Below are positions 25,362-33,715 of a stretch of 64,000 nucleotides of DNA, piece after piece. The notes below the pieces were generated by a model that was not told the origin of the DNA, ran no database searches, and saw nothing but the letters and a program-made list of their open reading frames with translations. A program made the position numbers and the translations under genes. Within the stretch, counting starts at the first letter, position 1, and each line of letters opens with the position of its first letter. The stretch spans positions 124,001-188,000 of the forward strand of contig CAKQTG010000001.1 of the NCBI GenBank assembly GCA_934276735.1, read 5' to 3'. This DNA is from an uncultured Alphaproteobacteria bacterium (GTDB lineage: Bacteria > Pseudomonadota > Alphaproteobacteria > Rs-D84).

Positions 25362-27911
25362 CTACTCTCCGAATAACGATAATTGTGACTGTGCGCGTGA
25401 CGTATCCTCTGACACGCAGTTCCGAGGCCGTTTAGGTGTCGCGACATTTTGCATCGATGGCATTACATTATCGGACATGCCAGCCGATACAGCAGGCGTT
25501 CCAGATTCTAATCCTGCCAGAACAGATTCCGCACGCGACACAACCGATGCCGGCATTCCAGCCATGCGCGCCACATGTATACCATATGAGCGATTCGCAA
25601 CGCCAGCAATAATTTTGTGCATAAACACGATTTCATTGTTATGTTCACGCACATCAATGGTCAAACACCGCACGTTATGCAGTTTGCCGGGGGTCGTCCC
25701 TGCCAATGCAGTCAATTCGTGATAGTGCGTTGCAAACAATGTTCGTGGTGACAAATTATTCAGGTATTCCAACACCGCCTGAGCAATGGCCATACCGTCA
25801 TATGTTGCAGTTCCCCGCCCTATTTCATCGAAAATAATAAATGAACGCGATGTGGCCCGACGCAGAATATTTGCTGTTTCGCTCATTTCGACCATAAATG
25901 TTGATTGACCTGCTGCCAGGTTATCAGATGCGCCAACGCGACTGAACAACTGGTCGCATATCCCGATTGTGGCCGACGTCGCCGGCACAAACGAACCTAA
26001 ATGCGACAGCACGACAATCAACGCGTTCTGGCGCAGGTATGTCGATTTACCCGCCATATTGGGCCCCGTCAACAGTGCAATCGGTTGTGCATTTAAATTA
26101 CAATCGTTTTTAACAAAATTATCCCCGCGCGAACGCAGTGCCCACTCTATCACTGGATGACGACCGCCTACAACGTCAAATGCGTCATCATCGGTAACAT
26201 TTGGGCGCACCCATGAATAATTATGCGCAACGGTCGCCAATGAATACCAAACGTCCAGGTCTGCCAACAAATCTGCGACCGATAACAAATCATCAGAAAT
26301 CGAACGAATTGCGTCAATCATATGGGCGATAATGTCTGCCTCTATCCCCGCGGCCTTTTCTGCGGCACTGCGCACATCATTGTCCAAATCAATCAGTTGC
26401 GCAGTTGTAAATCGCATATTGCCCGCCAACGTTTGGCGATGAATAAACCCAGACTCTGGTGCCATCAGGCTGTCTGCGCGGGCGGATGGAACCTCTATAA
26501 AATATCCAAGAATGTTATTATATTTTATTTTCAGTGTATGAACACCGGTGCATGCGGCATATTCCGCCTGGAGTCCTGCAATCGTTTCTTTGGCACCATG
26601 GGACAGTCCCCGCATATGATCCAGCGACGCGTCAAAACCATCACGAATAACCCCGCCATCACGGAAAAAAGTCGGCAATTCGTCAGCCAAACTGCGCCGT
26701 AATTGCAACGCCAATTCATCATGCGTGTTTATCGCCGCAAAGCGCGACGCTAAATCTGCGTCCAGACGCGGTCCCATCATTTTGAAATTCGGCAATTCAA
26801 CCAAGAAATCTGCAACATGACGCATATCACGTGGTGTGCCACGACCAGACAACAGACGCGTCAAACTGCGCCCAACATCGGGCACCGACGTTAATGCACC
26901 CGCGACTGCACCCATAACGTCGGAATTTAACAACATGTGCGCAATATGTTCCTGGCGACGACGAATTTCCGCCACATCGCCTGACAGTGCACGCATATAT
27001 CCACGCAACTTGCGTGCGCCAGCGGCAGTCTTGGTATTGTCCAGAACATCAATCAAACACGCCCCGCCATCGGCGATTGGTGTGTCAATCTCTAAACTGC
27101 GCCAAGTTGCCGAATCAATCAATAATTGTGTCCCTGATTTATATACATACGGCGCACGAAATGTAACTGATGCATCACGCTGGGTGTTAAATAAATACCC
27201 TGCCAATATTTCTATGGCCGATGCAGCAACCGTGTCGCCCCCAACCGCGCCCCCAAACACACGTGATACAATCTGCTCAATATCGGCACGATGATATAAC
27301 TTTTCATACACAGGGGTTGTTTTGAATACATCACGCAGATGTAAAATCGTCGGGTTTTCCGCAATGGATTCGGGGTAAATAACCTCGGCTGGACGGATAC
27401 GCACCAAATCGTCCAGTATATCCGCCGTGCGACCGACAAAGAATTCACCCGTTGAAATATCGCACCCGGCAATGTCAAACGCATCTGCGGCCACGGTCAC
27501 CGCAACCAAGAAATTTGAATTTTTTGGAGTCAGTAAATTTTCATCAGTCAATGTTCCTGGTGTCAGCACACGAACTACACGTCGTTCAATATATTTATGA
27601 CCACGGGCCTTGGCCTGTGCTGGTGTTTCCATCTGTTCGACCAGCGCAACCTTGAACCCGGCACGCACCAAACGTCCGAAATAATTATCTGCTGCATGCC
27701 ACGGAATTCCACACATTGGGATGTTCTCGCCCGCACCATCGGTGCCACGCGCCGTCAAAACTAACCCCAGATTCTGGCTGATTGTTTTTGCGTCTTCGAA
27801 AAAAGATTCGTAAAAATCCCCCAATCGAAACATCAGCAACGCGTCAGGATTTTCAGATTTCATATCCACGTATTGCTGCATAACGGGGGTCAATTTTGAT
27901 TTATCCGCCAC
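25362..27911 (-). CDS. mutS: DNA mismatch repair protein MutS
   Basis: Mismatch-recognising ATPase. 849 residues from GTG 27911 (MADKSKLTPVMQQYVDMKSENPDALLMFRLGDFYESF). The mismatch-binding N-terminus carries the Phe-x-Glu motif in GDFYESFFEDA. Near residue 614 the Walker A LLTGPNMAGKSTYLRQ is followed by FSRVGASDNLAAGQSTFMVEM and IIFDEIGRGTATYDGMAIAQAV, then the ATHYHELT helix. Full length. GGAT precedes the GTG. Followed by the hypothetical gene and truB, preceded by xseB. Confidence 0.97.
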   Translation of the reverse strand: MADKSKLTPVMQQYVDMKSENPDALLMFRLGDFYESFFEDAKTISQNLGLVLTARGTDGAGENIPMCGIPWHAADNYFGRLVRAGFKVALVEQMETPAQAKARGHKYIERRVVRVLTPGTLTDENLLTPKNSNFLVAVTVAADAFDIAGCDISTGEFFVGRTADILDDLVRIRPAEVIYPESIAENPTILHLRDVFKTTPVYEKLYHRADIEQIVSRVFGGAVGGDTVAASAIEILAGYLFNTQRDASVTFRAPYVYKSGTQLLIDSATWRSLEIDTPIADGGACLIDVLDNTKTAAGARKLRGYMRALSGDVAEIRRRQEHIAHMLLNSDVMGAVAGALTSVPDVGRSLTRLLSGRGTPRDMRHVADFLVELPNFKMMGPRLDADLASRFAAINTHDELALQLRRSLADELPTFFRDGGVIRDGFDASLDHMRGLSHGAKETIAGLQAEYAACTGVHTLKIKYNNILGYFIEVPSARADSLMAPESGFIHRQTLAGNMRFTTAQLIDLDNDVRSAAEKAAGIEADIIAHMIDAIRSISDDLLSVADLLADLDVWYSLATVAHNYSWVRPNVTDDDAFDVVGGRHPVIEWALRSRGDNFVKNDCNLNAQPIALLTGPNMAGKSTYLRQNALIVVLSHLGSFVPATSATIGICDQLFSRVGASDNLAAGQSTFMVEMSETANILRRATSRSFIIFDEIGRGTATYDGMAIAQAVLEYLNNLSPRTLFATHYHELTALAGTTPGKLHNVRCLTIDVREHNNEIVFMHKIIAGVANRSYGIHVARMAGMPASVVSRAESVLAGLESGTPAVSAGMSDNVMPSMQNVATPKRPRNCVSEDTSRAQSQLSLFGE

Positions 27912-27927
27912 GACTATATCCGTTTAT

Positions 27928-28122
27928 TTACGCGCCAACCTTTAACGTTTCGATTTTTAATTCCGCCTCTTTCAGCAGTTGTTCGCAATATGCCTTTAAC
28001 TTGATACCCTGTTCATATGCGGCAACCGAATCTGCCAACGGCAATTGACCAGATTCCATTTTTTTCACCAATTCGGTCAATTGATTATACGCTTCTTCGA
28101 ATGACAGTTTTTTTTCGTCCAT
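27928..28122 (-). CDS. xseB: Exodeoxyribonuclease VII small subunit
   Basis: 64 residues from ATG 28122 (AGGAT upstream). The sequence MDEKKLSFEEAYNQLTELVKKMESGQLPLADSVAAYEQG is the XseB consensus: a two-helix protein that binds the XseA large subunit. xseA is not in the window. Lies 16 bp upstream of mutS. Confidence 0.93.
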   Translation of the reverse strand: MDEKKLSFEEAYNQLTELVKKMESGQLPLADSVAAYEQGIKLKAYCEQLLKEAELKIETLKVGA

Positions 28123-28149
28123 TTTATATCCTGTGTTTTTACCTGATTC

Positions 28150-28178
28150 ACGATACAAAAAAAATTTGTGGTTGTAAA
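28150..28178 (-). promoter_or_regulatory. Probable promoter of xseB-mutS
   Basis: Minus strand TTTACA (28178-28173), 17-nt spacer, TATCGT (28155-28150). Confidence 0.45.
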
Positions 28179-28210
28179 GAATTATGCGGTGATGGCCGCG
28201 CAATGTTTCC

Positions 28211-28240
28211 TTGATTTTTTGGCCCGCCCCATTATATAAT
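28211..28240 (+). promoter_or_regulatory. Promoter of structured RNA copy A
   Basis: TTGATT (28211-28216), 18-nt spacer, TATAAT (28235-28240). The first hairpin of the RNA begins about 8 nt after the -10. Confidence 0.65.
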
Positions 28241-28246
28241 ACGCCA

Positions 28247-28420
28247 CGTGGTGATACACATCACCATTGGGTATAAGAGCCCATATCTTGTCGCGTCCGC
28301 AGGGACGATAAATACTCCAACCACTGGGGTTGGAGGGCTGTGAATATATTGAATAAGCACACTATTTCGACAGGAACAGCTCTTGTCCCACAACCACCTG
28401 AAATACATTCGCTGTTTTTT
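28247..28420 (+). ncRNA. Structured RNA, copy A (leader of an XRE regulator gene), unrecognised family
   Basis: Five hairpins in order: TGGTGAT/ATCACCA (28249-28266), TGGG/CCCA (28268-28283), CGTCC-GCAG-GGACG (28294-28307), CTCCAACC/GGTTGGAG (28315-28335) and GACAGGA/TCTTGTC (28369-28387). A near-invariant stretch GTGAATATATTGAATAA follows hairpin 4. All are matched at equivalent positions in copy B (36720-36897). The last loop ACAGC can pair with GCTGT just before a T-run (28411-28420), suggesting a pseudoknot or terminator. The XRE gene follows 31 nt later. It does not look like 6S, tmRNA, SRP or RNase P RNA. Confidence 0.6.
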
Positions 28421-28451
28421 TTGATAAAAACACACACGCAAGGGAGGCAAC

Positions 28452-28673
28452 ATGCCAGAAGAACAAACCTTTAACTATGCCTTGGGCGATTTCCTGTGCC
28501 ACGCACGCACACGCTCTAAACTGACCCAGGCCGAATTGGCGCGTCGTATCGGCGTTACCCCACAACAAATCCAGAAATACGAAAGTGGTAAAAACCGCAT
28601 ATCCGTATATCGCATGTGGCAAATATTACATGCAACAAATATGTCTATTGCCGAATTCTTTGAAAACAAGTAA
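28452..28673 (+). CDS. XRE/Cro-CI family helix-turn-helix regulator
   Basis: 73 residues. A single HTH domain: FLCHARTRSKLTQAELARRIGVTPQQIQKYESGKNRISVYRMWQIL, with the recognition-helix motif PQQIQKYESGKNRI common in alphaproteobacterial XRE proteins. The C-terminus IAEFFENK has the usual capping helix. AAGGGAGG precedes ATG at good spacing. It is preceded by a 200-nt leader holding structured RNA copy A and is followed by a terminator, so it is a one-gene unit. Target unknown. Confidence 0.88.
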   Translation: MPEEQTFNYALGDFLCHARTRSKLTQAELARRIGVTPQQIQKYESGKNRISVYRMWQILHATNMSIAEFFENK

Positions 28674-28704
28674 AAAACACCGGTAAACACCGGTGTTTTT
28701 TTTA
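28674..28704. terminator. Bidirectional intrinsic terminator
   Basis: Hairpin ACACCGG / CCGGTGT (28677-28683, 28690-28696) flanked by A- and T-runs; serves the XRE gene and gpsA. Confidence 0.87.
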
Positions 28705-28706
28705 TT

Positions 28707-29579
28707 TTATTTATCCAACCCCATTTTGGCTCGCATTGTGGTCAATGTTGGCACGTCCACCCCCAGGTGCGACGCACGACGTATCAACCCCGCCAGGGCA
28801 AAAATTCCTTCGACTGTGCCAACCAATTCTTCGCCACGGGCAATTGACATACCGCCCGAAAAATTCCGACTGGTTGCCGATGTCGCCGACAGGAATAAAT
28901 CCCCAATCCCGCACAGGTCCAAAAACGTTTGCATTTGCGCCCCAGACGCCAGACCGATTTGCATAACCTCGCCCCAGGCGCGTGTAAATATCATTGCGCG
29001 TTCATTTTCGCCAGACGCCGCAATCGAATTATATCCACAAATCAATGCAACCGCATTCTTGCCAATACCACACATTTCTGTCCCAATGACGTCACGACTT
29101 GGGGCAATGTATAACTGGTTTAAAATCGCCCTGCCCGTTTCCAATGCCAAATCTGTGCGCGCCGCCAGTGTTGAACCGGTTGGAACGCCACGCGCAACCT
29201 CGGCCGCGAATTGCGGGCCGGACAAAACGGCATAATCCTGGCACGCTGGCATTACTTCGGCAATAATTTCAGACATAAAGTCACCAGTCGCAGGCTCGGC
29301 CCCCTTGGTGCAAACAATTACCGGTTGATCGCGATAAAACGCCGCGGCCCCTCGCATTGTTTCACGAAAAAACGCCGCCGGCGTTACAACCAGCCACGCA
29401 TCCATATCACCCATATCTGACATTTGGCGTGATACTGTTAAATTTGCCGGAATCGCAACACCATCAAATTCTTTGACCGCGCCATCATATGACCATAAAA
29501 CAACATCTGCGCCACCACGCGCAGAAATTATTGCCAACGCCGTCCCCCATGCGCCCGCACCGATAACACCAACTTTCAT
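28707..29579 (-). CDS. gpsA: Glycerol-3-phosphate dehydrogenase [NAD(P)+]
   Basis: Reduces dihydroxyacetone phosphate to sn-glycerol 3-phosphate for phospholipid synthesis. 290 residues, shorter than the usual 330-340. Rossmann motif GAGAWGTALA at residues 7-16; substrate-binding block LSGPQFAAEVARGVPT; catalytic lysine in GIGKNAVALICGYNS; and DLCGIGDLFLSATSATSRNFSGG. Its ATG overlaps the stop of the upstream TPR gene. Confidence 0.94.
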   Translation of the reverse strand: MKVGVIGAGAWGTALAIISARGGADVVLWSYDGAVKEFDGVAIPANLTVSRQMSDMGDMDAWLVVTPAAFFRETMRGAAAFYRDQPVIVCTKGAEPATGDFMSEIIAEVMPACQDYAVLSGPQFAAEVARGVPTGSTLAARTDLALETGRAILNQLYIAPSRDVIGTEMCGIGKNAVALICGYNSIAASGENERAMIFTRAWGEVMQIGLASGAQMQTFLDLCGIGDLFLSATSATSRNFSGGMSIARGEELVGTVEGIFALAGLIRRASHLGVDVPTLTTMRAKMGLDK

Positions 29580-31192
29580 TTTAATATCCTTAGTTTTTTA
29601 TTTATTGCGGGGACACTGACCAATCCATCATCTGATAAATCAATTGCACGCAAATATGCGTCGCGGGCCAAATCATACTCGCCCGTTTCCACATACATAT
29701 CCCCCAGGTGCATAAATAACACAGAACATTTTACCGACACCTCGCCCACGCGAGATAAGATTTCAATGCCGGCGGGCGCACCCTCGCGCGCGGCGACAAC
29801 AACACCCAACGTATCCCACGCAATTATATCGGTCGGATTTTTACGAACCAACGTCATTGCATATTCATATGCGTTTTCAATTTCGCGATTTTGCGCCGCC
29901 CAAATTTTGGCCTGTAACGCCAGGATATCGCCATCAATCGGCAACGCGACAGACGCCGATTTAATATCATGCGCCGCCGCGTCCAAATCACCAAACACAT
30001 AATAGATATGCGCGCGCGTCTTTAAAAAGAACGCCCGCCCGCCCGACGTCAGATTTGAATTATCCAGTGCGTTGTTCACCACACGCAACGCGGCGCGACG
30101 TTCGCCATTTTGCACATAATACGCAACCAGTTTGCTGGTCGCCGGCACGAACAACGGATTTTGCCGCACGGCCGTGCGCAATTCACGGACGTTGCCACTG
30201 CGTTCGGCCCCACGCAGAACGCCAAACAAATAAAACGGACTGGTTGGGCGTATCCGCGAAAAATACGCGTTATAATCGCCGGAATTATTAAAGAAAAACT
30301 GGCCCAAATAATAATTAATTGCGTCATTGTCTGAACCGAAATTCGGCCCGGTAATTTGGGCGAATCGCAATAACAATAACGCCAGGTCAGAATACATCAT
30401 TACCTGGGTATGCGAAACATTTTGAACCAGACTGAACGCCAATGCATTTTTATACCCGGCAAAATTTTCCCACGCCGGCAATGTGTCATAATCCAGCATA
30501 TACATCCCGCCCGGACGCGCGGTAAATTCGCCACGCAATTTGTCGGCCGCCGCGGTCATATTGTTGTGCTGGTAAAACGCCATGATATACATATAATCGT
30601 TTATATTCATAAAGTCAGGACGCACCGCCGCAAATTCGGTTGCCGCCGTATCAGCATCACCTGTTTCGGCATAAATTTGCCCACGAACAAATGATTTCCA
30701 TGAATCGTTTGTCGGTAATTTCTTGATGAATTTCAACGCGTCTGATTTGCGACCGGTCGCAACCGATGACCATATGCGCAGCGGCGCAGCCAAGGCTGAT
30801 TCGTCCTTGCGATGATTTTTATATACTGCGTCCCAATTATCATTTGTAATCAGATACGCGTCATATATTATGCGCGCCGGTGCGGTTTTATCGTCTTTTA
30901 AATCCGCACTGTCCGCCGGCAATTTTCCGCCCAAGAATTCAGACAGATAACGCACCGATCGCACAGTTGCAAAATCAACATCTTGTAACACCCCTGAAAA
31001 TATCGCGGCCGCGTCAAAATCGTTGGTATAAACCGCATGCTGGGCCGCCAAAAACGCGCCATACTTGGTCGTTGGGAAATGATAAATTTCCGCATTTTTG
31101 TCCCGCGACTGATGATTCCAAATCGCAACACCGGTGCCGACAACCGCCGCCAGCATTGTCCCCCCAATAAATAAACTTTCTATTTTTCTCAT
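29576..31192 (-). CDS. Membrane-anchored TPR-rich protein
   Basis: 538 residues from ATG 31192. One N-terminal membrane segment (about residues 7-24, LFIGGTMLAAVVGTGVAIW) and a long periplasmic alpha-helical solenoid; clear TPR-like units occur at the C-terminus (LFMHLGDMYVETGEYDLARDAYLRAIDL; HIYYVFGDLDAAAHDIKSA). Resembles proteobacterial TPR lipoprotein/scaffold proteins but I cannot name it. Its promoter (TTGACA-N17-TATTCT) lies partly inside rsmG, and gpsA is co-translated downstream. Confidence 0.75.
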   Translation of the reverse strand: MRKIESLFIGGTMLAAVVGTGVAIWNHQSRDKNAEIYHFPTTKYGAFLAAQHAVYTNDFDAAAIFSGVLQDVDFATVRSVRYLSEFLGGKLPADSADLKDDKTAPARIIYDAYLITNDNWDAVYKNHRKDESALAAPLRIWSSVATGRKSDALKFIKKLPTNDSWKSFVRGQIYAETGDADTAATEFAAVRPDFMNINDYMYIMAFYQHNNMTAAADKLRGEFTARPGGMYMLDYDTLPAWENFAGYKNALAFSLVQNVSHTQVMMYSDLALLLLRFAQITGPNFGSDNDAINYYLGQFFFNNSGDYNAYFSRIRPTSPFYLFGVLRGAERSGNVRELRTAVRQNPLFVPATSKLVAYYVQNGERRAALRVVNNALDNSNLTSGGRAFFLKTRAHIYYVFGDLDAAAHDIKSASVALPIDGDILALQAKIWAAQNREIENAYEYAMTLVRKNPTDIIAWDTLGVVVAAREGAPAGIEILSRVGEVSVKCSVLFMHLGDMYVETGEYDLARDAYLRAIDLSDDGLVSVPAINKKLRILK

Positions 31193-31197
31193 AACTG

Positions 31198-31230
31198 TGT
31201 TAGAATAACGCTTATGAACAATAATGTCAA
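31198..31230. promoter_or_regulatory. Bidirectional promoter of rsmG and the TPR gene
   Basis: Plus: extended -10 TGT-TAGAAT (31198-31206), 7 nt before rsmG ATG. Minus: -35 TTGACA (31230-31225, inside rsmG codons 4-6), 17-nt spacer, -10 TATTCT (31207-31202), 9 nt before the TPR ATG at 31192. The two -10 elements share five base pairs. Confidence 0.65.
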
Positions 31231-31774
31231 ATTTCAAGAGTATGCAGCGACGCTGCGCGAATGGTCAAAAAAGATGAATTTGGTCGCGCCCAGCACGCTG
31301 GCCGATATTGATGTGCGGCACTTTGCCGATTCGGCGCAATTGGCCGATGTTTTGCCGCGCGACGTGCGAATCGCCGACATGGGCAGCGGCGCCGGATTTC
31401 CGGGCGTTGTTTTGGCGATACTGGGGTGGAACGTAACATGCATTGAATCAATTGGTAAAAAGGCCGCCTTCTTGAACGAATTAAAGACACGATTGGATTT
31501 GCCAAATTTAACAATATTTCACGGTCGGGTCGAAGATTTTGTAAAAAAATTACCGGCAAACACCGGTGATTTAGTGTTCACCGCACGCGCATTTGCACCG
31601 CTGGTTAAAATTTTGGATTATGTTTCGCATAAAAAATGCCGGCTTTTTTTATTAAAAGGCCGGGAAATTGAATCTGAAATTACCGTTGCAAAACAGAAAT
31701 ACGATTTCGACTATACTTTGACACCGTCCAAGACCGGCGATGGGTTTATAATCACAATCGAAAAACACCGGTAA
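31214..31774 (+). CDS. rsmG: 16S rRNA (guanine-527-N7)-methyltransferase RsmG (GidB)
   Basis: 186 residues. SAM-dependent methyltransferase of 16S rRNA G527. Motifs: FQEYAATLREWSKKMNLVAPSTLADIDVRHFADS and the SAM-binding site IADMGSGAGFPGVVLAIL, then FTARAFAPL and FLLKGRE. No Shine-Dalgarno; probably read from a leaderless mRNA. Close to parAB in the common gidB-parA-parB neighbourhood, but an opposite-strand gene intervenes. mnmG (gidA) is 21 kb away. Confidence 0.96.
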   Translation: MNNNVKFQEYAATLREWSKKMNLVAPSTLADIDVRHFADSAQLADVLPRDVRIADMGSGAGFPGVVLAILGWNVTCIESIGKKAAFLNELKTRLDLPNLTIFHGRVEDFVKKLPANTGDLVFTARAFAPLVKILDYVSHKKCRLFLLKGREIESEITVAKQKYDFDYTLTPSKTGDGFIITIEKHR

Positions 31775-31788
31775 TTTCACATGAAATA
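31773..31788. other. parS-like site 1
   Basis: AATTTCACATGAAATA, overlapping the rsmG stop. It shares the 12-nt core TTTCACATGAAA with the site at 32807 and differs from the canonical parS TGTTTCACGTGAAACA at four positions, including the central CG to CA change. Confidence 0.55.
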
Positions 31789-31806
31789 ACACGCAACGCA
31801 TTGATA

Positions 31807-32763
31807 CTAGCGCACTTTTGCCTTTTGCGCACAAAGCAGGATTTGGCCGGACTCGCGTATTGCCTGGGTGGTCATTGTTTCAATCTCGTGCATCAGTTTT
31901 TTGCGCATGGCCGGACTGGCCGAACGCCACAAATTCACCGGTCCACGCAGTGATTCAAACGACCACATTGGATCCCAAAAGCCCATATCTGGCATAAAAA
32001 TACCGGGTTCCACGGTTAAACACGTATTATTCATCGGATAAACGTGACGGCCTTTCTCCTTGACAGCATTGGCCACAGTGGAACGATACCAACCAGCATT
32101 AAAAAAGCGTTTAAATTGAGCCAAGGCATATTCCAGCACAATATCAGCAACCGCCTGGTTATTAAAATCAACAGGGACAACATAATTCATTGTTGATGGC
32201 AGGGCGGATATCGCCGCATCTGCCTGGCGCGGCTGCGGCTTGGCCGATGAGAATACTTTACCTGTCTGGTAATGATAATCAATTGCCTCTATAATCTCGG
32301 CCGCGGGTGCCATAATTTCGTTCACCAGGGCAATTTCACCACGCACGAACGGTGACGAACGATAACGTTCCAGGTGCGTAAAACGCATCTTGCGCGCATG
32401 TTCTTTTTCATGACGCGCCGTCAATTGCATTGCCTGGTTATTCCGTTCACAAAAGTTTTTCACCTTTTTGCTCTGGCTCTCGGGCTTGAAATAAGTTACT
32501 GAGACCGTGTTTTTATCCGGCAGGAACAAACCGGCGGGCACCCGGCGCAATACATGCGCATAATTTTCGTCCGTAACGCGTATTGTATCAACCCGGTATT
32601 TCAGGGTATCTATGCGGTATTCTTGCTTTGCTGGCACGCGCACAATGCGCTTTGGCGCGGGCTCGACCGTGGGTGCACTATTTGCAACATACGTTCCCAC
32701 CCCCAGTGCAGATATTGTCACCGCCAATGCCGCCGATAAAGAGTGTATTTTCTTGAACTTCAT
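31807..32763 (-). CDS. Secreted protein with HExxH motif, putative metallopeptidase
   Basis: 318 residues. N-terminal signal peptide or anchor (MKFKKIHSLSAALAVTISALGVGTYVANSAP). Residues 118-122 read HEKEH inside LTARHEKEHARKMRF, the zinc-metallopeptidase helix; glutamates at about 143, 149 and 156 are candidates for the third ligand. Three cysteines are well separated (C105, about C248, about C311). Family not recognised; peptidase activity is inferred from the motif and its helical context. The gene sits between rsmG and parA, reads the opposite way and is flanked by the two parS-like sites. It has a perfect-consensus promoter and no Shine-Dalgarno. Confidence 0.65.
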   Translation of the reverse strand: MKFKKIHSLSAALAVTISALGVGTYVANSAPTVEPAPKRIVRVPAKQEYRIDTLKYRVDTIRVTDENYAHVLRRVPAGLFLPDKNTVSVTYFKPESQSKKVKNFCERNNQAMQLTARHEKEHARKMRFTHLERYRSSPFVRGEIALVNEIMAPAAEIIEAIDYHYQTGKVFSSAKPQPRQADAAISALPSTMNYVVPVDFNNQAVADIVLEYALAQFKRFFNAGWYRSTVANAVKEKGRHVYPMNNTCLTVEPGIFMPDMGFWDPMWSFESLRGPVNLWRSASPAMRKKLMHEIETMTTQAIRESGQILLCAQKAKVR

Positions 32764-32770
32764 GTCTTAG

Positions 32771-32798
32771 ATTATAGACTAAAAATATCATTTGTCAA
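32771..32798 (-). promoter_or_regulatory. Consensus promoter of the HExxH gene
   Basis: Minus strand TTGACA (32798-32793), 16-nt spacer, TATAAT (32776-32771). ATG begins at 32763, 7 nt after the -10, so the mRNA should be leaderless. Both hexamers are perfect. Confidence 0.8.
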
Positions 32799-32806
32799 TT
32801 ATTTAT

Positions 32807-32822
32807 TATTTCACATGAAATA
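32807..32822. other. parS-like site 2
   Basis: TATTTCACATGAAATA, 13 of 16 matches to canonical parS TGTTTCACGTGAAACA, located 110 bp upstream of parA. Likely ParB-binding centromere site. Confidence 0.62.
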
Positions 32823-32932
32823 AAATATATTATATTGATAACAGTTGTTTTTTATTTTTACAAACATAAATGGCTTGACCGATTCGGATGTATTTTATAA
32901 GGTTAGATTGTAAAAAATATGGACAAGGAAGG

Positions 32933-33715
32933 ATGACAACGATAATTGCATTTGCGAATCAAAAGGGCGGGGTGGGTAAAACCACAACCGCGATAAACAT
33001 TGGCGCATCGCTGGCAGCGATAGAAAAGCGTGTATTGCTGATTGACCTGGATCCCCAGGGAAATGCCGGCACAGGCCTGGGCTTTGTGCGCAGTGCACAC
33101 CCCGAAAGCGTGTATGGCGTTATTATGGGCACGGCGTTGGCCGCCGACAATATTTTATCAACGGCGGTGAAAAATCTGCATATTATGCCGTCCAGTATGG
33201 CATTGGCCGGGGCAGAAATTGATTTGCTGGACGCGGACAATCGCGAATTTCGGCTGCGCGACGCGTTGGCACCGATTGCCGAATATTATGATTATATATT
33301 GCTGGATTGTCCGCCAACGCTGGGCTATTTAACAATAAACGCACTGACTGCGGCTGACTATGTTGTTGTCCCTATGCAGTGCGAATTCTATTCACTGGAA
33401 GGCGTTCAGCAATTGATGATGACGATTCGGGCAGTACATGATAAGTTGAACCCTAAACTGAATGTATTGGGATTTTTGCTGACTATGTACGACCGCCGCT
33501 ATGGCGTGACGCGCGCCGTTGACGACGATGTTCGCCGCGCATTTGGCGACCAGGTATTCAAGACCGTTGTCCCGCGCAATGTCCGCATGTCCGAGGCCCC
33601 CAGTTTCGGCAAACCGGCATTATTCTATGATTTCAACTGTCCTGGTGCCCAGGCATACCTGCGCGTCGCGACCGAGATAATTCAAAAATTGGAAGGGGAA
33701 CAAAATGGCAACTAA
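32933..33715 (+). CDS. parA: Chromosome partitioning ATPase ParA (Soj)
   Basis: 260 residues from ATG 32933, which has a strong AGGAAGG site. Deviant Walker A ANQKGGVGKTT (signature Lys11 and Lys16), LLIDLDPQGNAGTGLG, and DYILLDCPPTLGYLTINAL identify ParA/MinD-type ATPases. Binds DNA non-specifically and moves ParB-parS complexes to the cell poles. Overlaps parB by 11 bp. Confidence 0.96.
   Translation: MTTIIAFANQKGGVGKTTTAINIGASLAAIEKRVLLIDLDPQGNAGTGLGFVRSAHPESVYGVIMGTALAADNILSTAVKNLHIMPSSMALAGAEIDLLDADNREFRLRDALAPIAEYYDYILLDCPPTLGYLTINALTAADYVVVPMQCEFYSLEGVQQLMMTIRAVHDKLNPKLNVLGFLLTMYDRRYGVTRAVDDDVRRAFGDQVFKTVVPRNVRMSEAPSFGKPALFYDFNCPGAQAYLRVATEIIQKLEGEQNGN

Noticed and set aside
28247..28420. 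Identification of the structured RNA as 6S RNA or a tmRNA half
   Set aside because: It is a chain of small hairpins without the single long interrupted helix of 6S, and there is no tRNA-like acceptor, CCA or tag-coding sequence.
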